A DNA stretch of 64,000 bases, taken from positions 72,777 through 136,776 of the forward strand of contig NW_005200922.1 of assembly GCF_000372725.1 (NCBI RefSeq). Direction: 5' to 3'. Shown piece after piece: positions 51,087-62,560 of this stretch (its first letter is position 1; the number at the start of each line of letters is the position of its first letter). The notes beneath the pieces are model-generated. The model did no database searches. It was not told the DNA's origin and was given only the letters and a program-made list of their open reading frames with translations. This stretch comes from Emiliania huxleyi CCMP1516 (lineage: Eukaryota > Haptophyta > Isochrysidales > Noelaerhabdaceae). Position numbers and translations under genes: made by a program.

Positions 51087-54000
51087 GTGGGAATTTTTTC
51101 TTTTCCACGCTCTCCTCGAAAGACCGCCGGAAACCAACTCGAGTATCGTGCGATGTCGCCCAATAAGCACTCGTGGCGGTATGCTCGTCCCGGACCGAAT
51201 CACGTGGCGGACGAATGGGTGCAGCGGGAGACGTGGGGCGCAAGCTTTCCGACGTGCGAGGCAGATGTGGAAAGATCTCGAGGAGCACACACAGATAGAC
51301 CCGCGTTGGGTGCAGACTAACAGATCTGCCTCGTCGGTGCAGATGTATAAATGGGATAGAGCAGAGCCCTATCAACATCGTCACGGGCGAGGCCATTCCG
51401 ATGAAGTCGCTTCCCGAGATCTCCACTGACATCGACGCGGCGCCGCACTACGTCTCCAACACCGGCAGCGGGTTCCAGCTCTTCGAGACGACTCCGACAG
51501 AGAGCATGATCGCGAACGGGACATTCATCGACACGATCGAGGGCTCAAGCAAGGGCGAGAGCTGGGTGGGCGGCCAGAAGTTCCTGTTTTACCAGATGCA
51601 CTGGCACACCCCGTCGGAGAACACGATCGACGGCCGCTCCTTCCCGCTCGAGGCGCACTTTGTGCACCAGCTAGACGACCCGATGCTGGTCGGCACGCCG
51701 CCCTGGCTCGCCCCTCCCTCGAGCCGACGTGAGTGAGGCGTGGGACCGAGAGCGTCCGAGACTAGGCACACTTCACCGCCTCGCCGTCATCTCGCTGCTG
51801 TACGAGCCCGGTGCCGTGCCCACGCCTCCCTGCCGTACAAAAAAGGGGCCTTGAACCCTCTCGGACCGCCACCGTGTTAGGCCCGTGCAACGCCTTCCTC
51901 GACCAGTTCTGGGAGGAGTTCCCGATGGTACGGCCCTCACCCCTCCGGCAGCACTGCCCCTGATGAGTCGGCACATTGCACGAACCACCAACCTTCAGGT
52001 GCCCGGCTTCCGGCAGCACTTTGCCGACGGAGTCAACGACTTTGAGCGGCTGGCGGACGAGGTGGCAGTAGTAGTAGCATACTAAGGCAACAGTACGCAG
52101 TAGTGGCAGCAGCAGGAGCACCCACCTTCTCTCCCTTCCTCGCAGGTCATCAACATCTCCCCATACCTCCCCATATCTCCCCATATCTCCCTTCCTCGCA
52201 GGTCATCAACATCTCCCCATACCTCCCCATATCTCCCCATATCTCCCTTCCTCGCAGGTCATCAACATCGACGAGGGTGAGGGCTACTTTTACTGGCGCG
52301 GGCTGCCCTCGCCGCCCGTCTTCGGGTCCGTCTCGCTCTGTGGAACCTTCCTAGAACCTTCTGCCCGCAGGCACGGCTCGCTCACCACGCCGCCGTGCAC
52401 CGAGGGTGTTGGCTGGTGCACGCATGCTCCAGCTGCTAGCACGCGAGGAGACACGTTGGTGACAAGGCCGGCGACTCTTGCGCCAGGTGCGCGCTCACAA
52501 GCACCGGGAGAGACAGCGATTCTTGATCAGTGCGTGTTGAAGGTGACTGATGCAGCCGCAACTCATAGGTACATGCTCAAGCACCGGGAGGCACCGGGAA
52601 GGTTCCAGGAAGGTTCCAGGAAGGTTCCACCGTAAGTCATAGGTACATGCTCAAGCACCGGGAGACGGTGAGCGAGAGATGGTGCGAGGCGGACCGGCGG
52701 AAGGAGAGCAACTCTTCACACCTCTCGAGCCGCACTCAGGTGTGCGACAGGCAGATCGACGCCCTTCGCTACGCTCTCGCCGTCTCGCAGGCGACGGCGC
52801 AGCGGCCACCACACCCTCGTGTGACATTATTGACCGACGACGATCCACTTCTCTGGCGGGACACCTCTCTGACACCTCTCTGGCAGTTCTCTGACACCTC
52901 TCTGACACTTCTCTGGCAGCCAGGACACTTCCTAGACACTTCTCTGGCGTGTGGTGACACTTCCTAGACACTTCTCTGGGCAGGACGGCAACGACTTCAA
53001 CAACCGCGTGGTCCAGCCTCTCAATCACCGCATCGTCGTGCAGACGCCGCCGAGAGGCTGGCGCAACAGCAGCGACAGCGGCGGAGGAGGCGACCCCCCG
53101 CCGCCAGCCACAGTTGCCACAGCCCTCGGCGGGCCGCTGCAGCAGGCTGGGCAGACAGAGGCGTTCTGCTGGTCTGCTGTGACAAGACGCTCTTCACGCG
53201 CCGAGCCGTGAGCAGGCCCAGACTTGGTGGTGGTCTGCCCCCGCGAGCGAGCAGCCGACGACGCGGCAAGCTGCCGCTCGTCCCTCCGGGTGCACGGATT
53301 AATTATTAATTAATTAATTAAGAGCTCGTCCCTCAGGGTGCACCCGCTGCCACACCTCGACTGCTGCCCGGGACCCCTCTCTACCCGGGACCCCTCTCTA
53401 CCCGGGACCCCTCTCTACCCGGGACCCCTCTCTACCCGGGACCCCTCTCTACCCGGGACCCCTCTCTACCCGGGACCCCTCTCTACCCGGGACCCCTCTC
53501 TACCCGGGACCCCTCTCTACCCGGGACCCCTCTCTACCCGGGACCCCTCGGACCCCTCTCTACCCGGGACCCCTCTGCTTGGTCCGTCACCTTGTCTCTC
53601 GCCTTTTTCGCACTGCCCACGGCTTCTTGTCCATCCCAGTGGGCGGGGTGAAGTGCGACACGTCCGCACAGGCCGGAGCACGACTTTGCCATCCACGTGC
53701 GGGTGGGGAGCAGCGCGCAGCAGTCCCTCGTCGAGGCGACGATGGCAGCGCGCCAGTGCCCGTAGCAGCAGCCGATCTCCCCATATCTCCCCACATCTCC
53801 CTATGTCTCACCCGCGCAGGCGGTGGCCGGCTTCACCGCAGCCCTCCTCCTCATCGGCCTCGCCGCCGCCCTCCGCTGCGCCGACCCCTGCCGCGGCGCA
53901 CGGCGGCGCCACGGCTCGGGCGCAGGTGCGAGCCTCAAGCTGAACCGCGGGGGCGCGGGTAGCGACTCGATGAGCCACCTCGAACAAGAGGGCGGTGGGG

Positions 54001-54287
54001 CGGCGGCGGGCGGCAGCCAAATACCTCGCGAGAGGTCGCGAAGCGTGGGCCTGGCGCATCACCTGCTCTCGCTCCTTCTCGGGGGACCTCTTCTGCTCCT
54101 TCGACGCAGCACGAGGCGGACGGGCGGCGGCGGCGGCGGCGAGAGTGAGAAGAGCGGCGGCGAGGCTGGGGGGGCGCCTGCGCAGCACGAGGAGGTGGGG
54201 AGCGAGATGGCGAGGCCCTCCTCCCCATATCTGGACTGCAACGACGTCGAGTGGGGCGCACGAGACGGGAGCCAGGGAGACCGCTGA
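51087..54287 (+). CDS. Alpha-type carbonic anhydrase with C-terminal membrane anchor, multi-exon
   Basis: Interconverts CO2 and bicarbonate with zinc. The exon 51365-51692 has SPINIVTGEAI, the two-His zinc motif in QMHWHTPSENTIDGRSFPLE and the third His in AHFVHQL. Further exons 51766-51810, 51881-51927, 51999-52061 and 52258-52301 follow. An exon from 52371 carries HGSLTTPPCTEGVGW, the family signature. Later pieces are VCDRQIDALRYALAVSQ, NDFNNRVVQPLNHR and a hydrophobic segment near the end (AVAGFTAALLLIGLAAALRC, about 53818-53880) with a basic tail. So the enzyme is probably tethered with its active site in a lumen or outside. The upstream exon has NKHSWRYARPGPNHV, but the true start is not certain. 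Introns contain ATCTCCCCATA, GGAAGGTTCCA and CCCGGGACCCCTCTCTA arrays. Confidence 0.82.
53367..53577 (+). repeat. 17-bp minisatellite CCCGGGACCCCTCTCTA, about 12 units
   Basis: Near-perfect tandem array within the last part of the carbonic anhydrase gene. Read through it encodes PGPLSTRD-type repeats, but neighbouring splice signals make an intron more likely. Confidence 0.9.
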
Positions 54288-54726
54288 TCGGATCCCGAGC
54301 GAGCGCCGCGGGGCGCGGTGGCCGCGGTGCACGAAATCCGGAGGGAGATCGACACACGCGCCACACGCTGTGTTCCGCGGCGTGCGATAGAGAGGGGAGG
54401 GATTTGAGAGGGTCTAGATTTTGTGTCGCTCGTGCGTCACGACTCACGTGGGCGCGTACAAATCGGTATCTCCGAAAACCCCAGACATCCAGGATGGGTA
54501 CTATAGGTCCGTGTCTTCTGGTTCTGCCTGTGTCTGCGGTTCAGAGTCAGAACCTAACAAACATACTCTATCACGGCGCCCCAAGCGCCAAGGCAAAGCG
54601 CATGCTGCCCCAAGCGGCGACTGTGTTGCAACACAAGCCGACGCGGGCTGACTAGTGTGCAGCGGGCTGCACTAGAGCTCGGCATGCACCGGCACCATCC
54701 CCCACCGTGGCCGCCGCGTCACCGCC
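54288..54726. other. Intergenic region between convergent genes
   Basis: No recognised repeat or gene; it separates the 3' ends of the carbonic anhydrase (+) and RabGAP (-) genes. Confidence 0.6.
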
Positions 54727-57700
54727 TCACAGGTAAGCGGCTCCGTTGCTCGACATCCTGTCGGGCGGCGGCGGCGGCCTCGGAGGCGGGGCGGCGGGCG
54801 GCGCGTACAGCTGCGGGTGGTCGGCGGCGTAGAGGGCGTGCGCCCGCTCGAGCAGGGTGTGGAGCGGCACGCGGGACTCGTAGTGCTGCAGCGCCTGCCC
54901 GGAAGGGAGCAGCGTTGAAGGGCCTCCACGCTTCAAGGAGGCTGTGAAGTGTGCCACTGCCCCTGCCCCCCCCCTGCCCCCCCCCCCCCCCCCCGGCGCG
55001 CCTTGACGGAGTAGGAGAAGTCGCCGTGCTCGAGGAGCTCCTCCCGGATGCAGAGCACCTGCGGGGGAGGCAGCGGCAGGGCGGGCGCGCCTGCAGCGAG
55101 TCCCTCTCCCCGCATCTCACACGCCACATCTCCGCCGCATCTCCCGCCGCTTCTCCCGCCGCATCTCCCGCCGCGTTGCGGGCGCCATGGCGACGCAAAA
55201 GTAGAGAAGGAAGTCGAAGCGGCGCTCGTCGGCGAGCAGCGAGTCCCAGAGCCGGAGCACGTCCGGCAAGTCGAGCTCCTGCGGGGGAAGGGAGGGGGGG
55301 GAGGGGGGGGACATGAGGAGCGAGACGAGTTCGCAATGGCTGACTGCGTCGCCTGCGTCATGAGGAGCGAGATCCAGCGAGATCTCCCCAGATCTCCCCA
55401 GATCTCCCCATATCTCCCCAGATCTCGCCTGCGTCATGAGGAGCGAGATCCAGCGAAAGGCGTAGAAGGTCGGCGCGACGCGGATGTTGTCGAGGGCGGC
55501 GGCGAGAGGAGGGTCCTGGGGCGGCGAGAGGCGGGTCGGGCGGGGGCGGGCCCTGGCGCGGCGAGAAGGGGCGGGCGAGGCTAGGTGCGAGGCTAGGCCT
55601 TGGCCGCGAGCCGCTGATTCATTCTGATTCACTAATGACTGAGTTGCTCCTCAGTGAGAGAGGCTGCCTTGGCCGCGAGGAGCCCGGCGAAGCGCTCGAT
55701 GCGCGCCGTGATGCCGAGGGCGGTGTGGTCGAGGTTGGAGCAAAAGTGGTCTCGCACCTCGGACATGAGCGCGGTGAAGCAGAAGAAGGCGTCCGCCTGT
55801 CGAGAGGACCCGAGAGGAGCCGAGATGACTCGAGATGACTCGAGAGGACCCGAGAGGACATGGAGATGGCATGGAGATGGCATGCAGAAGGAAGGGCGTC
55901 CGCAAGTCGGCTCTACTCCTCGGGGGGGGGGGGGGGGGGGTCTCCTCTCTCCTCGTGCCTCGATGGCCTCCCACGCCGCGTGAATCAGCTGCGCAGAGTA
56001 GCTGCCGTCCTCGAGCGACCCGTCGCCGCCCTCGCCGCCGCCGCCCTCGCCGTCGCCGCCCTCGCCGCCCTCGCCCTCCCGGCCGCCCTCCCCGCCCTCA
56101 GCCGGTGGCGAGGGAGGAGGGGACCCGACCGGCCCCTCCGACCCCCTCCCCTCCGACCCCGCGGCCAGACTCGCGCCGCCAACAAGGCCGACCGGAGCAG
56201 CGCCTGCCGGAAGAGGGACCCCGCCAGCAGCAGCAGCAGCACCAGCGCCAGCGGCTACCGCACAACCTGCAGCCGGCTCCGCAAAATCCTCCGCAAAGTC
56301 CTCCGCAAAGTCGACCTCGCCACCCGCCGCCCCTCCGCCCTCCGCCTCCTCCCCTCCGCCGCCCTCCGCCGCCTCGTCCCCAACCTTCCGAGGTTCCAAA
56401 CCCTCCGCCGACCCCGCACCGCCCTCCAGCCGCTCTAGCGGCGCCGCAGCCGGCGCGGGAGGCTTCGGGCTTGCGCGGAGCAGTGCCTGCGTCGGGGCGC
56501 CAAGCAGCAGCTCAGACAAGTAGCAGCTGAGACCCTCCTCGAGCAGCGCATGCACTGCGGGCTATCACCAATGGCTATTACCAACGGCTATGACTAATGG
56601 CCAATGGCTACTAATGGCTGTCACTGGCTCGAGCAGCGCCTGCACTGCGGGCGCCGCCTCGAGCTCGGCGCTGAACGCGTAGTAGATCGGCGCGAGCATC
56701 TCGTTCATGCCCTGCACGTACCGGATGCCTACAGGACCCGCCGAACCAGGGACTGTCGCGCCACTGGTCCACTCACGCACGCCCCGCCACGTGCCGGCTG
56801 CCCGGGTTGAGCTTCGCGTACACGAACAGGACGCGCGCGAGGGCCGCCGCGTGCAGCGCGCCTGGGAGAGGCACATCTCGGCTGCCTCTCGGCTGCCTCT
56901 CGGCTGCCTCTCGGCTGCCTCTCGGCTGCCTCTCGGCTGCCTCTCGGCTGCATCTCTCTGTGCGAACCGTGCGGCAGCTCGGTGCTGAAGAACATGTACT
57001 GAGGCAGCGTCCGGTCCACGTCCTTCTGGATCTCGGCCTGTTCATTATTCATTCAGGTGTGCAACTGACTCCTAATCGCGTCCGGTCCACGTCCTTTAGG
57101 ATCTCGACCTTAAGCGCCTCGTCCTCTCGCCACGCCGCCATCGCCGCCTCCTCGGCCGTGTCCCCGCCCAACGGGTGGTCCTCGCCCCCGCCCCCGCCCC
57201 CGCGCGGCTTCCTCGCCGTCACCTCCTCGCGCAGCTCTGCGTAGGCCTGGCGCTTGCTGCGGAGGTGGCTGTCCCACTCGGACCGTTGCTGCGGCAGGTA
57301 GCCGAGCAGCAGCTTCCAGGCGAGCGCGCGGTGCACCTGCGTTCGAAGAAGAGGCGTCACAGTGCCGAGCGCCTTGAGAGCAGTGCCGAGCGCCTTGACA
57401 GAGAGGCGGAGGGGCGAGGGCAGGCCCGGTCGAGTGATATGGGTTCCATACACCCCCTATCCCAGGAGGGCAGGCCCACCGAGGTCGAGTGCACGCCGTC
57501 CGGCACGCCGTCGAGGAAGCAGAGGCGCCGCAGCGGCTCCATCGCGACGCTGCGGCGCTGCAGCAGCGCCGCGAACGCCGCCTCCCGCTCCGAAGGCGTC
57601 AGGGAGCCCGACCGTCTCGGCTCTGGCGGCCCGCCGCCGTCCTCGCGCGCAAGGCGCTCGCGCGCCGCCTCGCGGGCCGCCTCGGTGGCCGCCGCTGTCG

Positions 57701-57923
57701 CCTCTGCGGCTCGCCGCGCTGCATCTGCGGCTTTCGCGCCAGCCTCGGCCGCCCGTGCCCCAGCCACCCTTGCGGCCTCCGCCGAAGCGTTGGCCGCGCG
57801 GCTCGACCACTCGCTCGCGCTTGCAGCGGCTGACGACGCGGCAACCTTTAGCGCGTCGAAGCGCGGCAGGAAGCGCGTCGACTTTGGCGGGTCTTTGGGG
57901 CCGGGACTCGACGGCTCCTCCAT
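54727..57923 (-). CDS. TBC1D13-like: TBC-domain RabGAP, TBC1D13-like, at least 9 exons
   Basis: Speeds GTP hydrolysis by Rab GTPases. First exons (+ coordinates) 57923-57495, 57336-57109, 57037-56968, 56861-56802 and one starting 56728 join in frame. Landmarks: VHRALAWKLLLGYLP, the arginine-finger motif in EIQKDVDRTLP, LFVYAKLNPG, the glutamine-finger motif in IRYVQGMNEMLAPIYY. Later: DAFFCFTALMSEVRDHFC, IERFAGLLAAK, FYAFRWISLLMTQ, LDLPDVLRLWDSLLADE, FDFLLYFCVAM and a C-terminus CIREELLEHGDFSYSVK with stop at 54727. Both catalytic fingers are present, so it should be active. The N-terminal about 110 residues are Ala-rich helix. Introns hold GCTGCCTCTCG, ATAGCCATTGG and GATGACTCGAG-type arrays. 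Confidence 0.87.
56862..56967 (-). repeat. RabGAP intron: CTCTCGGCTGC 11-mer array, 7 units
   Basis: Seven perfect 11-mers of GGCTGCCTCTC, GT-AG in gene sense, restoring ELPHG-ALHAAAL. Confidence 0.9.
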
Positions 57924-58229
57924 CGGCAGGCACCGCAGTCAGCAACTCCGGGGAGGCGTGCTTGTGCAGGCAGCTTGTAGCGGCGCTGTGTAGGGCGCGC
58001 TGCCGATTTCTTTCCCCCTCCACTCTAAGGTAAGGTAAGGTAAACTTCTCCACACACACGAGGTGGTGGGGCAAGGGGGGGCAACCCTCGCGTCTCCACG
58101 TCTGACGACAGGAGCCCCACGGCATTCAAAGTCCACTTGAAGACTTTAAACCGCGGAGACGGAGAGTGTTCTTGCGAAGAAGAACCGAAAAAGTAAAACA
58201 AGCTGCCAACGACCGACTCGTACAAAGTC
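57924..58229. other. Short intergenic region with a dispersed repeat
   Basis: 58024-58085 (AAGGTAAGGTAAGGTAAACT then a GAGGTGGTGGGGCAAGG block) is related to 33163-33215 and inverted to 49815-49845. Confidence 0.65.
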
Positions 58230-58979
58230 TCAGGGTCGACAGGTGAGCTCCCAGAGGGCGGGCAGCGTCTCGCCCAGCCAATAGCGGGCCGCCGCTGAGT
58301 CGCACAGCGCGTGCTGGCTCGGCCGCAGCAGCAGGAACGAGACCAGGAAGGCGGCGCCCTTGCCTCCGAGCGCCGACGGCAGCTTGCGCACCAGCATGCC
58401 GGGCCAGTTGGCAGGGTTGCGAAAGTCGCTTCTTCGAAGCTCCGCCTCCCGCCGCTCCGCCTCGCCCCGCCGCTCCTCCTCCGCCTCGCGCGCCTGCTTC
58501 TCGAGCTCGGTGATCCGCTCCTGCAGCACCGCCGTCTGCTGCGCCTCCCTCTCCGCCACCGAGCGCGTCGCCGCGAGGAGCGCCTCCACCCGCTCGAGCG
58601 CGTCGTTGCCGCCCTCCAGCTTGCCGACCAGCTCGTGGCAAAGCTGCACAAACTCACTCGCGTAGCGGTGGCCGCTGCGGACCTGCTCAAACTTCAGCAT
58701 CGCCTGCCTCACCGCGCGGCACGTCTGCGCGGGCGGCTGCGAGCGGGTGAGCGCGTTGAAGAGCGCCCGCTGCGCGTCCTGGTAGAGCCGGTCCTGCGAG
58801 TCCATCGTGCGCCGTCTCCGCTTCCCAGGGTCCGAGGCGAGGAACTCGGGGTTGACGACCCCCGCGCCCGCGCGAGGAGGCGGCGTGCGGAAGCCGGCGC
58901 CGCTCCTACCAGCCTTGGCCCGCAGGGTGGGGCCGGAGCCGCCGCCGGCAGCGGGTGGCGAGTCGGAAGAGGCGGCCAT
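58230..58979 (-). CDS. Coiled-coil protein of unknown function, single exon
   Basis: Starting at the ATG 58979 gives 249 aa. The first 55 residues are disordered (Ala/Ser/Pro, FRTPPPRAG), then RRTMDSQDRLYQDAQRALFN, CRAVRQAMLKFEQVRSGHRY, a long Glu/Arg/Ala coiled coil (LQERITELEKQAREAEEERR), and an end that becomes more hydrophobic (GKGAAFLVSFLLLRPSQHAL). The frame extends upstream to 59132 with a hydrophobic stretch (FLFTNFFFLVLLTA); that longer form would have a signal anchor and cannot be excluded. No family recognised. Confidence 0.55.
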   Translation of the reverse strand: MAASSDSPPAAGGGSGPTLRAKAGRSGAGFRTPPPRAGAGVVNPEFLASDPGKRRRRTMDSQDRLYQDAQRALFNALTRSQPPAQTCRAVRQAMLKFEQVRSGHRYASEFVQLCHELVGKLEGGNDALERVEALLAATRSVAEREAQQTAVLQERITELEKQAREAEEERRGEAERREAELRRSDFRNPANWPGMLVRKLPSALGGKGAAFLVSFLLLRPSQHALCDSAAARYWLGETLPALWELTCRP

Positions 58980-60218
58980 CGGTTGGCGAGTCGGAGGCGA
59001 TGGCGCCGCGCCCAATGCCCGAGGTCGGTCGGATACGCCGGAGCCGCTCCGAAGACCGGATGCGCGGGCCGTTAGCAACACAAGAAAAAAGAAATTGGTG
59101 AACAAAAAAGAAACGTGTCCGAAACACAACAAAAAGAATTTAAAGTGGGTGCGACTTGCACACGGCTGCAGCGTGAGCCGTGCGTGGGCTTAGCACGACT
59201 ACGGCATTGCATCAAGCATCAAAGGCACTCACTTGGTGTTCGTACGTGGTTTTGTTGGCGCACACGCGCGCGCGGCGCGCGTGCGATATGCGCATGGCGA
59301 CACGCCCTTCGCCGGCGCTTCTCCACCCCTCTCCCACCCCCTTGCCAAATCCGATATCACGAGCGGCGCGTCAGGACCGCCGCTCCACCCCTCGCCAGCA
59401 CGCATCCGTCGTCAACCCGATGGCGGCGTCGTGCCTTGGCTCGGCTAGCGGCGCGCGGCGGAGCAACATCGCGGCGCGCCGACGGAGCGGCACGGCGAAG
59501 TCCATGTGTGCCATTTGCCGAAGAATTTCAGCCATATACCAAAAGCAAAAGCAATATCGGACGATGGGTTCGCATCCTCTTCACAGCTACCTGGCTACGA
59601 ACAGGATACTTACAACTTATCTAAGAGCCAGAAGGGAGCGTGTGGAATGACGCCGTGAACGGCGGCTTGCAGAGGGGCATCGCACGACCACAGGCAGGAC
59701 GTGTCCACTTTTGCTCTGGGTCAACAGCGATTGCACGCCTGAGCCGCCGCGATCATGGACACGCGACGCCGCTGCCCTGCCAGGAGCAGTCAGTCGTTCG
59801 TGCAGTCCCACTCCGTCCGGCGTCCTCTCTCTCCACGCCTCGCGTGGTCACGCTCCCGCTCTCTCGCGAAAAAAACCGCCACCAACCCCTCTCTGCCTCC
59901 TGAATAGTGAGGTCCACACGTGCATGCCCAACCACCTACCTGTGGGGGGGGGGGGTAAAGAAAGAAAGAAAACACACAACCCAAGGGAGGGATGGGAGAA
60001 CGGCACGCCGCCACCACACAGGGATTTTAAGGAGAGGAGTGTGATGCGCTAGCCGTCGCCCACCCTGGGGAGTCTGCCTCTTCGTATCTCTCTGGGGGGG
60101 GGGGTTGTTACATCCGGGATTCAGCGCGCCTTCTTGGCAGCCGCTCGCCCGGACTCCATGTGTGCCATTTGCCGAAGATTAGGCGTTGGAAAGCAGCGCA
60201 GCCCTGGCCCTCGGCACA
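58980..60218. other. Intergenic region with repeats
   Basis: CCATGTGTGCCATTTGCCGA occurs at about 59502 and again at 60157. 59955-60045 is a full copy of the GAAAGAAAG...CACACAGGGATTTTAAGGAG family, and a G-run lies at 60093-60104. No gene recognised. Confidence 0.6.
59955..60045 (+). repeat. Dispersed repeat, fullest + copy
   Basis: AAAGAAAGAAAGAAAACACA, CCCAAGGGAGGGATGGGAGA, then CGCCACCACACAGGGATTTT and AAGGAGAGGAGTGTG. A nearly identical block lies inverted at 62703-62822, and shorter relatives occur at 4543-4592, 5836-5880, 40885-40960 and 47950-48035. Confidence 0.85.
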
Positions 60219-61208
60219 ATGCTCGCGTGGGTTGTGGTCACGAGCGCCGATGTGCTGCCCTGCGTGGAAGACAGCATCGCCTCGATGCTCTGCTCGCCCT
60301 CGGGGCCGGCACCGAGCGTCGCGCTTTGCATTGCCGGCGCGGCACGCACTTTTGAGAATAAGATTGTGCACCGCTCGCTCAAGGAGAACGTTATCGAGCG
60401 CCTGGGAGCACCGGTGACGACGTTTGCCTTCCTCAAGCTAGGAGACGCGCGTGGAGACAGCCGGGTCGGGTACGGCGCCACGATCCAGGCGACGGAGGAG
60501 GGCGTGAGGCGGGCGTGCCGCGTCCTGGGCGTGTCGCAGCTCCAGATTAAAAGGGACTCGTACAACGCGCCGCCGGACTGCCCCAATTACGCTGTGTACC
60601 CGACGTTCGACGAGTGCCCGACGTGCCACGTGAACGGCTCCGCGCACCAGCAAAGCCTACTTGGCCAGCTCGAAAACCGCGCCACGTGCTTCAAGATGAT
60701 CTCGGAGCACGAAAGGTCCAGGGGTCGCACCTTTGATTGGGTGCTGCTCGCAAGGCCCGACCTCACTTGGGTCGACGCCGTGGTGCCGTGGTGCCGGCAC
60801 GTCCTTCCAAAGCGAGTGGGGGACTGGACCTTCTGGCTGCCACGCGAAGGCGCAGAAGAGCAGCTTTTGGCACCATGGATCGACCACTATGCGTGCAAGA
60901 CGCCGCCCATGAGCAGCAACACTGTGGAGGCGCATGTTAGAAAGCACACCCGCCTGCTGCGCTCTCGAGACTCGCCTGCGACCTTGCCGGCGATACTTAC
61001 TCGCGTGCACAAGCAGGGCTTTCCTTTGAACATCGACGAGGGTTGCCGCATGCACATGGCGCTAAGCGGTGCCGACCCACCGAGTGGTTTCAATTCTTCC
61101 GACGCGGTTGTGCACAATGGGGTTACATTCAGCGGATTCGAAGGCCGGCATTGCATCCCGGCGACTAGTTCGAGTGTGTGCAATAGTAGACGCAGTACGT
61201 CACACTGA
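60219..61208 (+). CDS. Secreted protein with nucleotide-sugar-transferase-like look, unknown
   Basis: 329 aa from the ATG at 60219. The start (MLAWVVVTSADVLPCVEDSI) is a probable signal peptide. Then VALCIAGAARTFENKIVHRS, LGAPVTTFAFLKLGD, DCPNYAVYPTFDECPTC, FKMISEHERSRGRTFDWVLL followed at once by ARPDLTW, and a late DEGCRMHMALSGADP. The W-V-x-x-A-R-P-D-L pattern and the R-T-F opening are seen in some algal glycosyltransferase-like proteins, but no family call is safe. Single exon, stop at 61206-61208. Confidence 0.6.
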   Translation: MLAWVVVTSADVLPCVEDSIASMLCSPSGPAPSVALCIAGAARTFENKIVHRSLKENVIERLGAPVTTFAFLKLGDARGDSRVGYGATIQATEEGVRRACRVLGVSQLQIKRDSYNAPPDCPNYAVYPTFDECPTCHVNGSAHQQSLLGQLENRATCFKMISEHERSRGRTFDWVLLARPDLTWVDAVVPWCRHVLPKRVGDWTFWLPREGAEEQLLAPWIDHYACKTPPMSSNTVEAHVRKHTRLLRSRDSPATLPAILTRVHKQGFPLNIDEGCRMHMALSGADPPSGFNSSDAVVHNGVTFSGFEGRHCIPATSSSVCNSRRSTSH

Positions 61209-61507
61209 CCCCCCACTTGTAGAACAGGTATGCTCATGCTCTGGGTCTGTTTCGAAATTATTTTTTAAACATTCTGCGCCGCGTCTCGGCCCGACCGGGT
61301 CGCTCAAGCATCAGAGACGAGCGTTCTGACCAAACCCACCTGCGCGAGATTGCGCACGCTTGTAGAGAGAGCGCGTAGGCCATGGCGTAGGCCTGTTCGC
61401 GCTGTTTTGAGACTTGTTTTGAGTGTTGGTCAATTTCCAGTGTATGTCCATGTGGCTCTTACGAGCATACCCGAAGGTGGATTTTAGAATCGCACCAGTA
61501 TTCCTCC
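61209..61507. other. Intergenic region
   Basis: No feature recognised. Confidence 0.5.
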
Positions 61508-62560
61508 CTAGCCCACCGGCGTCACCGCCTCTCCCTCGACCACAATCGGGGCGGCCGTCACCATCACCGCCGGAGTGGGGGCGACTGCAGCGCTCGCGCT
61601 GGGCACCATGACGAGGATCTCTTCCCCAGCCTTGCTCTCGTGCGGGCAGCTGACCATAATCTGCTCACCGCTCGGCCCGATGACGACGAAGGCGTCGCCT
61701 GGCCCGACGCCCGCCGGCACCGTGACCGCCATTTGCGGCTGGCACACGGGGGGGCAGCGCTCCAGGGCCTTCGCAACATCGTCGAGAATGCGCTCCATGC
61801 CAGCGGTGAGTATAAACGCGACCGTGTTGGGCCTGCGCTTGCTCCCACCGAGGTGGGCGAAGGGACCGCGCCCACGCGAGCGCCACGCCCGCCGCTCTCC
61901 ACCCGCTCGGCAGGCAGGAGTCGCACGGCCCTGCTGTGGGGTCGCCGCCAAACGCCCCTGCTGCAGGGCAAAGGTGAGTGTGGTACCCGCCCGCCCGCGC
62001 GGTGGACCACTCGCCGTGCGTGATTGACGCCGACGTGGGAAAGGTGAGGCAACCCTTTGCGTTGCACTGCGTCCCGCTGTTCTCGCGGATGCACCTGCGT
62101 GTAAGGTGAGGAAGTCATGCTCGGCACGTACGCGTGTGAGTGTCCGACGACGAGCAGGCCTCTTGTCCGTGATGATGTACAGCGTCTTGAGATGGGTATT
62201 GTACTGCCAGTAGGCGAGGACGGCGGTGATTGGTGTGCAGACGCACGCTTGCGGCCAGCAGCATGGGAACAGCCACATCGCGCACGGGCCGAGGAGTACG
62301 TGCGCAGACGCCTCGAGAGGGGAGGGGAGAAAAGGGTGGGGCGAGCGCTGGGGGTGGAGAGTGGGAGGAATGACGGGCAGATGCCAATGCCTTTGCCGCC
62401 TCGGAATGGGTCGGCCGGAAGACGCCGAGCACCTGCTCATCCTGACCTCGCACCATCTGCTGTGCCAGCGAGATATCGGCCGCGGTCGGCTGTCCAGCAA
62501 TGTCGGAGGAACGACCGAGGCGCCCGCCAATCAGCCGCGAATTGGTCTCCATTTATCGAC
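61508..62560 (-). CDS. Unknown protein with a VPAGVGPGD-type beta domain; upstream exons uncertain
   Basis: The last exon (61798-61508) encodes MERILDDVAKALERCPPVCQ, then MAVTVPAGVGPGDAFVVIG, EQIMVSCPHESKAGEEILVM and an Ala/Val tail. This small repeated beta motif (VPxGVxPGD ... VxxP) appears in many algal proteins and its role is unknown. Farther upstream, minus-strand pieces such as WLFPCCWPQACVCTPITAVL and LAYWQYNTHLKTLYIITD suggest a membrane or lipid-binding part, and GTQCNAKGCLTFP a Cys-containing exon. I could not join them reliably. Confidence 0.45.

Noticed and set aside
53338-53943. 201-residue plus-strand protein with PGPLSTRD repeats
   Set aside because: Made of the 17-bp minisatellite and intron sequence of the carbonic anhydrase gene.
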